A stretch of 64,000 nucleotides of DNA from Paenibacillus amylolyticus. GTDB taxonomy: Bacteria > Bacillota > Bacilli > Paenibacillales > Paenibacillaceae. The stretch spans positions 496,001 through 560,000 of the forward strand of contig NZ_BCNV01000005.1 in assembly GCF_001570725.1 (NCBI RefSeq), read 5' to 3'. Both the position numbers and the translations under genes were made by a program. A model generated the notes under the pieces. That model was given only the letters and a program-made list of their open reading frames with translations, made no database searches and had not been told where the DNA came from. Below are positions 33,481 through 42,497 of the stretch, in pieces. Within the stretch, counting starts at the first letter, position 1. Every line of letters begins with the position of its first letter.

Positions 33481-35412
33481 ATGCAAGGTCAAGGCAAGCT
33501 GCTGATTATCGGGTTTGGTCCGGGAGCGATGGAACATATCACGAAGCGGGCACTCGAGGCACTTCAGGAGAGCGAGGTTATTATCGGATACAACACTTAT
33601 GTGGATCTTATCCGACCTCTGTTGAACGGGCAAGCGATTGTACGCACAGGCATGACGGAGGAAGTAAGCCGCGCACAAGAAGCGGTTAGACAGGCGGAGA
33701 TGGGCAAAATTGTTGCCGTAATCTCCAGTGGTGACGCAGGCGTATATGGCATGGCAGGTTTGGTATACGAGGTGCTGATGGAGCAAGGCTGGAAGCCGGA
33801 TACCGGTGTTGCCGTTGAGGTCATTCCGGGTGTGTCGGCCATTCAATCTTGTGCTTCACTGCTGGGTGCCCCCGTCATGCATGATGCATGTACGATCAGC
33901 CTCAGTGATCACCTCACGCCGTGGGAGACCATTATTCGCCGGGTCGAAGCTGCAGCATCCGCTGATTTTGTCATTGCTCTGTACAATCCACGCAGTGGAC
34001 GGCGTACACGTCAGATCGTGGAGACGCAGGAAATGATTCTGCGTTATCGTGACCCACAGACCCCGGTAGGTCTGGTGAAAAGTGCATATCGTGAGCGTCA
34101 GGACGTCGTCATGACCACACTCGAGGATATGCTGAATCATGATATCGGCATGCTGACGACGGTGATTATCGGCAACTCCTCGACCATGATGTACGAAGGA
34201 CTCATGGTCACACCGCGCGGGTATCAGCGGAAATACACGCTGAATACCGCGGAACAGTCGCTCAGACCCCATGAGCGACTGCGCACGGAAGCCGAGCCAT
34301 GGTCGCTCGGCGCAAGGGAAGCCCGCGCTGCCGCCTCCGGCGAGGCAGCGGGCGAGAGCGCGGCCAGCGAGGCAGCGGCCGCGCAGCCACAGACGGAGCC
34401 AGCCCTGCGCGGCGCAAGCGCCGCGCAGGGCATGGCTCCGCAAGGGCAGCCGCCCGCTGGCGCCGGGGCTGCTGCCGCTACGCCTGCGGCAAGCCCGGCG
34501 AGCAGCGCTGGCACCGCCGTGCTTGCCGGCGAGCGACCTGCGCCCGTTGCGGCAGAGGCCGCTCCGGGCCGAGTCGCGGAAGCGCCACGCGCCGGCGCAG
34601 CTGCGCTCGCCGCTGAGGCGTTGACGCGGCTCGCGGCAGGCGGCGCGCTCGCGGGCGAATCGGCGAGCCGCTGGCTGGATGCAGCAGCGCCGAGCCGAAC
34701 GGCAAGTGCGCAACAGGCCGCGACCGCAACGGCGGTACGCACTGCGCCCGAGCCTGGGCGCAAGGCGCCGCTGTTCGAAGTCGGCGTGTCGCCCGGCGTG
34801 GGCAACAAAAAATTCACCGCCGCCCAGATGGCGCTGCTGGCGCAGTGTGCAAGTGAAGACGGCGAACTGGAATACACGCCGGAGCACCAGATTATTTTGA
34901 GAGTGCCGACGTTTGAACCGGACTCGTTGGTTGAAGAGCTGCGTGCAGCGAATTTTATCGTTGTGCCGATCGGTGATGTCATCAAGGTGAAGGCCTGTGA
35001 CTTCTGCAACATGGAGAAGGACGATGCTGTCCCGATGGCTAACCATTTACAGGCCGTGATTGGTGGACTGGGTGCGCCTAAAGAAACAAGTGTGGCGCTG
35101 AATGGCTGCGGTATGGCTTGTTACGGGGCAGTGCTGGAGGATATCGGCATCGTGTATCGCAAAGGTGCATATGACCTGTTCCTCGGGGGCAAGAAGTTCG
35201 GACGTAATGCTCACCCTGCCCAGCCCGTAGCGGAGGGAATTCCGGGTGACCAGATTGGTGGGATTGTGGAACGGATTGTAGCCGATTACAAGGAAAAAGG
35301 CCATCCGAACGAGCGATTCCACAAATTCTTCAAACGAGTTGGCGTAATTCAGGGCTTCCGCCATGTGGATGCACCGGTCACGGTAGAAGTAAACCCGATA
35401 TGTGGTGACTAA
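33481..35412 (+). CDS. cbiH: CbiH60: cobalt-precorrin-3 C17-methyltransferase fused to Fe-S domain
   Basis: A 643-residue fusion. Residues 1-250 are a SAM-dependent ring-contraction methyltransferase (GFGPGAMEHITKRA, GDAGVYG at 84-90, EVIPGVSA). Residues ~429-643 resemble a sulfite/nitrite reductase half-domain, with Cys506, Cys509, Cys543 and Cys547 (ACDFC, NGCGMAC) able to hold a [4Fe-4S] cluster. This matches CbiH60 of Bacillus megaterium. The two parts are joined by an unusual ~167-residue linker (262-428) very rich in Ala, Gly and Pro, encoded by extremely GC-rich DNA unlike its surroundings. It is first in the riboswitch-controlled operon; GGAGGAGG precedes the ATG. Confidence 0.93.
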   Translation: MQGQGKLLIIGFGPGAMEHITKRALEALQESEVIIGYNTYVDLIRPLLNGQAIVRTGMTEEVSRAQEAVRQAEMGKIVAVISSGDAGVYGMAGLVYEVLMEQGWKPDTGVAVEVIPGVSAIQSCASLLGAPVMHDACTISLSDHLTPWETIIRRVEAAASADFVIALYNPRSGRRTRQIVETQEMILRYRDPQTPVGLVKSAYRERQDVVMTTLEDMLNHDIGMLTTVIIGNSSTMMYEGLMVTPRGYQRKYTLNTAEQSLRPHERLRTEAEPWSLGAREARAAASGEAAGESAASEAAAAQPQTEPALRGASAAQGMAPQGQPPAGAGAAAATPAASPASSAGTAVLAGERPAPVAAEAAPGRVAEAPRAGAAALAAEALTRLAAGGALAGESASRWLDAAAPSRTASAQQAATATAVRTAPEPGRKAPLFEVGVSPGVGNKKFTAAQMALLAQCASEDGELEYTPEHQIILRVPTFEPDSLVEELRAANFIVVPIGDVIKVKACDFCNMEKDDAVPMANHLQAVIGGLGAPKETSVALNGCGMACYGAVLEDIGIVYRKGAYDLFLGGKKFGRNAHPAQPVAEGIPGDQIGGIVERIVADYKEKGHPNERFHKFFKRVGVIQGFRHVDAPVTVEVNPICGD

Positions 35413-35679
35413 TTCCTTACTAAATCCTGACTAAGCCTTGATTAAGTCCTTGACTGAATCGCTTCCTTTGGGAAGACGTGATGGTGTAACTTGTCAGGCG
35501 TATCTAATAATTTGCAATATTCGCTGAATTTCAGCTGACATAGATGGATTGATTATTACGAGTAATGTAGCGAATGGATGGAATGATTGGTTTGACGTCG
35601 TTTTTGCCGGATGGACTGGAGTGCCGAATGAATATGAAAAGTCTGATCTGCGGGTCAGACGGGGGAGGAATAACAAAAG

Positions 35680-36927
35680 ATGGATGCAATATTGTTGGTG
35701 GGACACGGGAGTCGTGATCCCGAGGGGAACCGGGAACTGAAGGAGTTTGCAAGTGAGGTAGCGGCGAAGGCGCCGGAGAATACGTTGGTGGAGACCTGTT
35801 TTCTGGAGTTAACGAGACCAAGTATTGCTGAAGGCGTTACCGCTTGTGTGGATCGAGGGGCAACACGTGTCGTGTTGGTGCCGATCATTTTGTTTGCTGC
35901 CGGTCATGCCAAGATTGATATTCCTAACGCTATTGACCGTGCCAAGGCACGTTATCCGCAGGTGGAATTTGTATATGGTCGTCCCATCGGTGTTCATGAG
36001 AAAGTCGTTCAAATCATGCAGACCCGTCTGCAAGAAGCTCAACCTGTACTTGTGGCATCCCAAGGCGGAACAGCGGTAGCGGCTCCACCTGCTCCGGTGA
36101 CGGATGAAGAGACCGCAGTACTGGTGCTTGGACGGGGAAGCAGTGACCCGGATGCCAACAGTGACTTTTTCAAAATGACCCGGATGTTATGGGAGAAACT
36201 GCCGTACAAGTGGACGGAAAGCAGCTTTATTGGCGTAACTCAGCCCTCATTCCCGGATGGATTAGAGCGCTGTCTCTTGCTGGGTGCGAAGAAAATCATC
36301 ATTATGCCTTATTTCCTGTTCACAGGTGTACTGATCAAGCGCATTGATGAAATGACCGCAGAATTTGCAGCAGCACATCCAGACATTCAGGTCGAGGTTG
36401 GCGGATACTTTGGATTTCACCCGAAACTGGTTGAACTCGTACTGGAGCGGGCCCATGAGGGGTTATACGGACGTGTAACAGCCAACTGTGACAACTGCCA
36501 ATTCAGACTTGAAGCAGCCAAACACCATCACCACCATCATGATCACGACCATGGGCATGACCACGATCATCACCATGATCACGACCACGACCATGATCAC
36601 GATCATGGACATGAGCACAGTCACGATCACCATCATGAACACAGCCATGTGCACCATCACGATCATTCGGATCATGATCATTCGCATCGTCATGACGAGC
36701 ATGACCATCAGCACGTACATGCACATGAAGACCACTCGCATAAGCATGACCACGATCATGAGCAAAAACAGACTGCCGTCGATCGTGAAGCATCACTCGA
36801 TTATCATCATGATCACGATGGAGAGTTGCATCATACGCATCACGAGCATGAAGGAAATGCACAAGAAGATGCTTCTCCCGATCAGGCTGAGATTGCAGCA
36901 ACTTCAGAGCAGGTGAATCGTCCATGA
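35680..36927 (+). CDS. cbiX: Sirohydrochlorin cobaltochelatase CbiX with very long His-rich tail
   Basis: A 415-residue long-form CbiX that inserts cobalt into sirohydrochlorin, the entry step of anaerobic cobalamin synthesis. Two chelatase halves (1-125, starting ILLVGHGSRDP; 145-265, starting VLVLGRGSSDPD) are followed by a CxxC pair at 270 and 273 (ANCDNCQF), which may bind an Fe-S cluster as in B. megaterium CbiX. The tail 282-392 is extremely rich in His and Asp: 44 His in residues 282-360. It probably stores or delivers cobalt. GGGGGAGG lies ahead of the ATG. Its 3' end overlaps cbiJ by four bases. The preceding 267-bp gap shows no gene. Confidence 0.95.
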   Translation: MDAILLVGHGSRDPEGNRELKEFASEVAAKAPENTLVETCFLELTRPSIAEGVTACVDRGATRVVLVPIILFAAGHAKIDIPNAIDRAKARYPQVEFVYGRPIGVHEKVVQIMQTRLQEAQPVLVASQGGTAVAAPPAPVTDEETAVLVLGRGSSDPDANSDFFKMTRMLWEKLPYKWTESSFIGVTQPSFPDGLERCLLLGAKKIIIMPYFLFTGVLIKRIDEMTAEFAAAHPDIQVEVGGYFGFHPKLVELVLERAHEGLYGRVTANCDNCQFRLEAAKHHHHHHDHDHGHDHDHHHDHDHDHDHDHGHEHSHDHHHEHSHVHHHDHSDHDHSHRHDEHDHQHVHAHEDHSHKHDHDHEQKQTAVDREASLDYHHDHDGELHHTHHEHEGNAQEDASPDQAEIAATSEQVNRP

Positions 36928-37694
36928 TCTTCATGTTGTGTGGTACAAGTGATGCACGGGAACTGGCTCTACAGATTCAGCAGCAAGGTGCAGACGTGCT
37001 GACTTCTGTTGTAACCGACAGTGCGGCGAATAGCCTGACAGAAGCCGGATTACCTGTTCGGACAGGCCGTTTGACTGTGGAAGCCATGGTGGAACTGGTG
37101 CGTGAAAAAGGTAGCCGTGCCATCGTGGATGCAAGTCATCCGTTTGCCGAAGAAGCACATGCCAATGCGATGGAAGCAGCCAAACAGGCGGGCATACCAT
37201 ATATTCGTTATGAGCGCACGGGTCTGGCTTACGATGATCATGCGTTGCTTCATGTCGTATCTTCCTATGATGAAGCGGCACTGAAGGCCAAAGAACTCAA
37301 GGGCTCAGTCATGCTGACGACAGGTAGCAAAACGTTGCAGATCTTCACCAAGCATCTGCTCGGTGATCCGGACATTCGTCTCGTAGCCCGCATGCTTCCA
37401 CGTCTCGACAATATGGAGAAATGCGGTGAGCTTGGCGTGGAACAGCGCAATATTATTGCGATGCAGGGACCATTTTCCCGTGAAATGAATGAAGCCTTGT
37501 ACAAGCACTATGCGACGACCGTAATGGTTACCAAGGAGAGCGGCAAGACCGGAGCAGTGGATGAGAAAATCCAATCTGCACTGGAGCTGGGCATTCATGT
37601 TGTGCTGATTTCACGCCCTGAGGCTGAGTTTGGGACGGTGTTTGACCTTTTTGAAGGTGTCTTGGATGAGTTGAAGCGCGTATTGGTGCAGTAG
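36924..37694 (+). CDS. cbiJ: Cobalt-precorrin-6A reductase
   Basis: A 256-residue NAD(P)H-dependent reductase of the CobK/CbiJ family, which reduces a double bond of the contracted corrin macrocycle. The N-terminal MLCGTSDARELA motif, VDASHPFAEEAHANAMEAA and the late MVTKESGKTGAVDEKIQ are family hallmarks. It is translationally coupled to cbiX through an ATGA overlap and is followed by cbiC. Length is normal. Confidence 0.94.
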   Translation: MIFMLCGTSDARELALQIQQQGADVLTSVVTDSAANSLTEAGLPVRTGRLTVEAMVELVREKGSRAIVDASHPFAEEAHANAMEAAKQAGIPYIRYERTGLAYDDHALLHVVSSYDEAALKAKELKGSVMLTTGSKTLQIFTKHLLGDPDIRLVARMLPRLDNMEKCGELGVEQRNIIAMQGPFSREMNEALYKHYATTVMVTKESGKTGAVDEKIQSALELGIHVVLISRPEAEFGTVFDLFEGVLDELKRVLVQ

Positions 37695-37765
37695 GACTCC
37701 CTAATAGTTTTAATTTGAATAATGAATTTTTGAATGACACGACTACTTGAAGGAGTGAAATGCAC

Positions 37766-38413
37766 ATGGATTTCAAAACGGAATTTAAACCGTTGACCGT
37801 ACAACCACAGGAGATTGAAGGCAAAAGCTTTGAGATGATCACGGAGGAACTGGGTGAGCATCCTTTTACGGATGAGCAATATCCCGTGGTACAACGTGTC
37901 ATTCACGCCTCGGCTGACTTCGAACTGGGCCGTAGCATGGTGTTCCACCCGGATGCCATTCAAGCAGGGATTGCAGCACTTCGCGCCGGGCAATCCGTCA
38001 TCGCTGACGTACAGATGATTCAAGCTGGCGTGAGCAAGGATCGCATTCGCGGCTTTGGCGGAGATGTGCACGTACATATTTCCGACCCCGATGTGATGGA
38101 GGAAGCCAAACGCTTGAACACCACTCGGGCAATCATCTCGACGCGTAAAGCAAACCAATTATACGAAGGCGGAATCTACGCCATTGGTAATGCCCCAACA
38201 GCACTGCTGGAGCTGATCCGTCTGGTCAAAGAAGGCGAAGCCAAACCAGGCCTGATCATCGGTATGCCGGTCGGATTCGTATCTGCAGCCGAGTCTAAAG
38301 ACGAGCTGCGCAAACTCGACATCCCGTTTATCACCAACATCGGCCGCAAAGGCGGAAGCACCATCGTTGTAGCTGCCTTGAACGCCATCTCCCTGATGGC
38401 AGTGAAGGCGTAG
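37766..38413 (+). CDS. cbiC: Cobalt-precorrin-8 methylmutase
   Basis: A 215-residue isomerase that moves the C11 methyl group to C12 to make cobyrinate. It shows the catalytic-His segment VQRVIHASADFE, the ISTRKANQLYEGGIYAIGNAPTALLEL block and the GMPVGFVSAAESK motif of CobH/CbiC. The second of two in-frame ATGs (37760 and 37766) has the better spacing (10 bases) to GGAG. It follows cbiJ by about 70 bases. After it comes nearly 1 kb of repeat-rich DNA before cbiD, which may reduce co-transcription. Confidence 0.94.
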   Translation: MDFKTEFKPLTVQPQEIEGKSFEMITEELGEHPFTDEQYPVVQRVIHASADFELGRSMVFHPDAIQAGIAALRAGQSVIADVQMIQAGVSKDRIRGFGGDVHVHISDPDVMEEAKRLNTTRAIISTRKANQLYEGGIYAIGNAPTALLELIRLVKEGEAKPGLIIGMPVGFVSAAESKDELRKLDIPFITNIGRKGGSTIVVAALNAISLMAVKA

Positions 38414-38497
38414 TCGTTTAGATAAACGATCACTGGTTAGTAAAGGCAATCGTGACGCAAACGAGCCGCTAACGAATTTCAGGAAACTATAACGAAC

Positions 38498-38693
38498 TTT
38501 AACGAACCTTACAGGCTTTATATTGCCGATTATCATCCGTTTCATATTTTAACGAACTTAAGTAACGTTATTCCGTTGGAGAAAGCGAAAAGTAGTGAAA
38601 GTAACGTCTTTTTAATGAAATAACGTCGCTGTAATTCGTTACAATTTTCGTTTGTGGAATTTGGTCCAAATAACGTTTCCTCGGTTCGTTAAA
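38498..38693. repeat. Long AACGAA-type palindromic repeat
   Basis: About 196 bp bounded by TTTAACGAACC and GGTTCGTTAAA. It shares ends and internal words (GAACCT...CTTATAT, TCCTCGGTTCGTTA) with the 199-bp element at 52637-52835. Extra AACGAA and TAACGT motifs lie just upstream (38470-38497). It has no coding potential. Confidence 0.65.
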
Positions 38694-38836
38694 AATAGTA
38701 GATGTCATCAAAAGACATCCATTCATAGTGGCATGACTGAAACGGATTTTATGGGTAAGCTCGTTTCGCCGCGCATTAGATGTTTAAATTCCCAAGCATC
38801 ACCCACTCGCATAAATGAGTAGCAGAAGTACAAGTG

Positions 38837-38936
38837 CAAAACTGCGTAACTACATTCCAAGCCAAGTCCTTCTGGCATGGAATGATCAGTTACCCAAGAT
38901 AACCTCAGGACATAGTTTAGTCCAAGAGGTGGCACT
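38837..38936. repeat. Direct repeat, copy 1 (100 bp)
   Basis: CAAAACTGCGTAACTACATT ... GGTGGCACT, nearly identical to 39010-39110, the offset being 173 bp. It contains an imperfect hairpin, CATTCC/GGAATG with GCCA/TGGC. The flanking 38694-38836 and 38937-39009 show no gene. Confidence 0.85.
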
Positions 38937-39009
38937 AGCCATTGATGCGCACTGACGCCAAGAGTTCGAGTGAAGCCATGTAGATAATCAACCGAATGCT
39001 AAACAGTCA

Positions 39010-39110
39010 CAAAACTGCGTAACTACATTCCAAGCCAAGTCCTACTGGCATGGAATGATCAGTTACCCAAAATAAACCTCAGGGCATTGTTTAGCCCAAG
39101 AGGTGGCACT
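39010..39110. repeat. Direct repeat, copy 2 (101 bp)
   Basis: Second copy of the 38837 repeat with a few substitutions and one inserted base, including the same hairpin. It lies between cbiC and cbiD. Confidence 0.85.
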
Positions 39111-39151
39111 TCGCACTGTGCCAGGTGGATGCAGAAGCAGGTAGCAGCGAA

Positions 39152-39270
39152 GGGGACGGAATCGATTCTGAAGAAGCGGAGCGGTCGCCTTTGTCTCCGG
39201 ATTTCTCCCTTTAGAAAAGGGAATCAAAGAAATCTGGAGACAACAGCGATCATAAGAACGATCCGTCCCC
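39152..39270. repeat. Short relative of the TTTACAC-type repeat
   Basis: 119 bp bounded by GGGGACGGAATCG and CGATCCGTCCCC-type inverted ends. Its core (CTGAAGAAGCGGAGCG, CCCTTTAGAAAAGGGAATCAAA, ACAGCGATC) matches the elements at 44396 and 58592, but the outer arms differ. Confidence 0.7.
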
Positions 39271-39368
39271 GTAGCGGCCACCTAAGCTCCCAAAGCCACC
39301 ACCCACACACGCAGCGTAATGCCACCTCATTTAAACTAGCTAATTAAAGGACGGGAGGTTCAAACCCC

Positions 39369-40505
39369 ATGATAGGCGGCAATACACCAGACCCCGACAA
39401 ACCAATGCGTTCCGGCTTCACCACAGGAGCATGCGCAACAGCCGTTGCCAAGGGAGCGACGCAGCTCCTGTTAACAGGTGTTACGCCGGCACAGGCCGTG
39501 GTTTCATTGCCCGCGGGCTTTGACCACTCGTTCGAACTGATCGAGCAGGAACTGACCGATGGCGTAGCGACCTGTGCCACGATCAAGGACGCCGGGGATG
39601 ACCCGGATGCCACGCATCGGGCAAAGATCATCGCGCATGTGTCCTGGCGGGACGAGCCGGGCATGGAGCTGGATGGAGGTATCGGCGTTGGCCGGGTCAC
39701 GAAGCCCGGACTTCCCGTGCCTGTAGGCGAAGCGGCAATAAATCCCGTTCCGCGCCGCATGATTACCGAGGCCGTCACCCAGGTGCTTGCCGAACATGGC
39801 ACAGCCAGAGGGGTGCGGGTCGTGATTAGCGTGCCGGATGGCGAAGAAATCGCCAAGAAGACCCTGAATTCCCGGCTCGGGATTCTGGGCGGCATCTCCA
39901 TTTTAGGTACACGCGGCGTGGTCGTTCCGTTCTCTACCTCTGCCTACAGAGCGAGTGTGGTGCAAGCTATTTCCGTTGCTCAGGCATCCAGCTGTGAGCA
40001 TATTGTGCTGACCACGGGCGGCAGTAGTGAGAAATACGCGATGAAAATGATGCCCGAGCTGCCAGAGGAAGCCTTTATTCAAATGGGAGACTTTGTCGGC
40101 TTTGCGATCAAACATGGTAAACGACTGGGCATGAAACGAATTAGTCTGGTCGGGATGCCTGGCAAATTTGCCAAAGTGGCTCAAGGCGTCATGATGGTGC
40201 ACTCCAAGAGTGCGCCGGTGGATTTTGGATTTCTTGCGTCCGTGGCCCGCGAGACCGGAGCCGGAGATGAACTGGCGCAAGCGATCGAGGAAGCCAACAC
40301 GGCGACTCAGGTGGCAGATATGATGACTGAGGCCGGGTACTTGCCCTATTTTGAAAAGTTATGTACATATGCTTGCCAGCACTGTTTGGAACATGCGGGA
40401 GGCGGCATAACGGTGGAAGTGGTATTGGTCACGATGAAAGGAATGGAACTGGGGAGGGCGGAAATCAGTGAACTCGAAGACAGCAACTGGAGCAAAGAAT
40501 CGTAA
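39369..40505 (+). CDS. cbiD: Cobalt-precorrin-5B C1-methyltransferase
   Basis: A 378-residue SAM-dependent enzyme specific to the anaerobic (early cobalt) route. The family's opening motif MRSGFTTGACATAVAKGA is present, as are GGIGVGRVTKPGL, NPVPRRMI and VLTTGGSSE. GGGAGG lies about 12 bases before the ATG; a second possible start is the Met before RSGFTTG. Its end overlaps cbiET by 38 bases. Its presence confirms the anaerobic rather than the oxygen-dependent pathway. Confidence 0.95.
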   Translation: MIGGNTPDPDKPMRSGFTTGACATAVAKGATQLLLTGVTPAQAVVSLPAGFDHSFELIEQELTDGVATCATIKDAGDDPDATHRAKIIAHVSWRDEPGMELDGGIGVGRVTKPGLPVPVGEAAINPVPRRMITEAVTQVLAEHGTARGVRVVISVPDGEEIAKKTLNSRLGILGGISILGTRGVVVPFSTSAYRASVVQAISVAQASSCEHIVLTTGGSSEKYAMKMMPELPEEAFIQMGDFVGFAIKHGKRLGMKRISLVGMPGKFAKVAQGVMMVHSKSAPVDFGFLASVARETGAGDELAQAIEEANTATQVADMMTEAGYLPYFEKLCTYACQHCLEHAGGGITVEVVLVTMKGMELGRAEISELEDSNWSKES

Positions 40506-41748
40506 AATCCGCATTATCGGCGTGGGTGAAGAAGGCGCGGCAGGATTGACAACGGATAGCCTGAATCTCATTCAGGAGGCAGATGTACTTGTTGGCGGAG
40601 AGCGCCAGCTGCAATATTTCCCGGCATTTGCGGGTGAGAAGTTAGCGATTAAGAGCGGTTTAAGCGATCTGGTTGTGAAAATAAAAGCGTTGCAGGCCAC
40701 ACACAACGTTGTTGTGCTTGCCTCAGGAGACCCGCTGTTCTACGGCATCGCCGGGTATTTAGCGCGCAAAATCGGCCCGGATCAACTGGAGATCCGGCCT
40801 AATCTCAGCTCGCTGCAGCTGGCATTTGCCCAGCTTGGCGAGAGCTGGCACGATGCCGTGCTCGAAAGCGTGCACGGACGCCCGCTCAAGGGCCTCGCAC
40901 AGCGCATTGATGGCAAAGCCAAAATTGCGCTGCTCACGGACGAGCACAACAGCCCCGCTGCGATCGGCGCTTATCTGCAACAGTTCGGCATGACCGAGTA
41001 TGATGCCTACGTTGCCGAGAACCTGGGCGGGGCAGATGAACGTGCCCGCCATTACACCTTGGGCGAGCTGGCGGCAGCAGAATGCAGCCCGCTGAACGTC
41101 GTGATTTTGCTGCGCCGCAAGGATGCACCTGCGCCGCGCCGGGGATTCGGTTTTGCCGACGAGGAATTCCATCAACGCAAACCGGAGAAAGGGCTGATCA
41201 CCAAGCGCGAGGTTCGCGCATTCAGCTTGGCTGAATTGAAAATTGGCGTGGACAGCATTGTGTGGGATATCGGCGCTGGCTCCGGCTCGGTGGCGGTAGA
41301 ATGCACGCGGCTCGCGCCGCAGGGACAAGTCTTCGCCATCGAAAAAAATGAAGGTGACCTCGTGAACATCGAGGCCAATCGGATCAAATTCCGGACAGAC
41401 TTCACTGTCCTTCATGCCAAAGCACCAGCAGGGCTGGACGAACTACCGAATCCGGATGCGGTGTTCATTGGCGGCAGCGGCGGCGAACTCGCGCAGCTGA
41501 TTGCCTTGTGTGCGTCCCGGCTACGCCCGGAGGGACGCATCGTGGTGAATGCAGCGACCATCGAGACGCTGCATGACAGCATGAAGGCCATGCGCGAAGC
41601 AGGCCTGGACCCAGCGGTGACGTTACTTCAGACGGCGCGCAGCAAGCCGATTCTGAACATGACCCGTTTTGACGGATTGAACCCAATTTACGTGATCACA
41701 GGACAGCATGGAGTAAAAGAGGAAGCGGAAGCTGGAACGGCAGAATGA
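40468..41748 (+). CDS. cbiET: Bifunctional cobalt-precorrin-7 C5 / precorrin-6B C15 methyltransferase
   Basis: A 426-residue fusion of two methyltransferases, equivalent to CobL. Residues ~12-215 are the CbiE tetrapyrrole-methylase domain (IRIIGVGEEGAAGLT, VVLASGDPLFYGIAGYLA). Residues ~235-415 are the Rossmann-type CbiT (SIVWDIGAGSGSVAVE, PDAVFIGGSGGELAQLI), which also decarboxylates the C12 acetate side chain. The start is a GTG 38 bases before the cbiD stop. The fusion is common in Firmicutes. Confidence 0.95.
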   Translation: MNSKTATGAKNRKIRIIGVGEEGAAGLTTDSLNLIQEADVLVGGERQLQYFPAFAGEKLAIKSGLSDLVVKIKALQATHNVVVLASGDPLFYGIAGYLARKIGPDQLEIRPNLSSLQLAFAQLGESWHDAVLESVHGRPLKGLAQRIDGKAKIALLTDEHNSPAAIGAYLQQFGMTEYDAYVAENLGGADERARHYTLGELAAAECSPLNVVILLRRKDAPAPRRGFGFADEEFHQRKPEKGLITKREVRAFSLAELKIGVDSIVWDIGAGSGSVAVECTRLAPQGQVFAIEKNEGDLVNIEANRIKFRTDFTVLHAKAPAGLDELPNPDAVFIGGSGGELAQLIALCASRLRPEGRIVVNAATIETLHDSMKAMREAGLDPAVTLLQTARSKPILNMTRFDGLNPIYVITGQHGVKEEAEAGTAE

Positions 41749-41780
41749 CTTTTCAAGGACAGGACAAGGGGGAAAACAAC

Positions 41781-42497
41781 ATGAGTACGGCAGCAGTAGG
41801 TACGCTGTATGGCGTGGGTGTCGGGCCGGGAGACCCGGAGCTGATTACCGTGAAGGCGTACCGGATGATCCGGGAATGTCCCGTGGTTGCTTACCCGAAG
41901 AAGCGCAAAGGCGGTAAATCGTACGCCCACGAGATCGTGGAACTGTATGTGAACCCGGAAGAAAAAGAGATGCTCGGCTTGATTTTCCCGATGACGAAAG
42001 ACCCGGTTGTGCTCGAACGCGAGTGGGGCAAGACTGTTGAAGCATGCTGGGGTGCGCTCAAGGAAGGCAAGGATGTGGCCTTTGTAACCGAGGGTGACCC
42101 GAACTTGTACAGTACATTTATTCATCTGGCACGATTAATGCGAGAGCTGCATCCTGAAGTGCCAATTAGTTCAATCCCAGGCATCTCATCCGTGTTGGGT
42201 GCAGCGGCAGCACTGGATATCCATCTGGCAGACGGAGACGAACAGGTGGGCATCATTCCGGCTACGGCAGATAAAGAAGCGATGCGGCAGGCGATTGAGC
42301 ATCACGATACGATTGTATTTATCAAGGTGGCAAAGGTGCTTGACCTGATGCTTGAATTACTGGATGAGATGGGACTCGGCGGCAAAGCTTCGGTTGTTAC
42401 CAAAGTCACTTCTCCATATGAACTGGTCTGGCGCGATGCCCGTGAACTGAAAGGGCAGGAGCTGGAATATCTGAGTCTGATGGTGGTGAGCAAATGA
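41781..42497 (+). CDS. cbiL: Cobalt-precorrin-2 C20-methyltransferase
   Basis: A 238-residue SAM-dependent methylase adding the C20 methyl group. Key segments: LYGVGVGPGDPELITVKAY, VAFVTEGDPNLYSTFIHL and SSIPGISSVLGAAA. Start chosen at 41781 because GGGGG sits nine bases before it; an in-frame ATG at 41745 overlaps the cbiET stop by four bases and would give a 250-residue protein. It overlaps cbiF by four bases (ATGA). Confidence 0.94.
   Translation: MSTAAVGTLYGVGVGPGDPELITVKAYRMIRECPVVAYPKKRKGGKSYAHEIVELYVNPEEKEMLGLIFPMTKDPVVLEREWGKTVEACWGALKEGKDVAFVTEGDPNLYSTFIHLARLMRELHPEVPISSIPGISSVLGAAAALDIHLADGDEQVGIIPATADKEAMRQAIEHHDTIVFIKVAKVLDLMLELLDEMGLGGKASVVTKVTSPYELVWRDARELKGQELEYLSLMVVSK

Noticed and set aside
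33856..35046. 396-residue minus-strand frame, with another of 262 residues (34224-35012)
   Set aside because: Both lie opposite cbiH60 over its GC-rich linker, where stop codons are rare in every frame. The plus-strand gene has clear domains, a strong ribosome binding site and operon context.
36523..36770. Tandem CAT/CAC-rich run considered as a CRISPR or satellite array
   Set aside because: There are no regular repeat-spacer units; it is in frame with CbiX and codes for the His-rich tail.
36463..36934. Met/Val-rich and His/Asp-rich minus-strand frames
   Set aside because: These are mirror images of the CAT/GAC-rich DNA encoding the CbiX tail.
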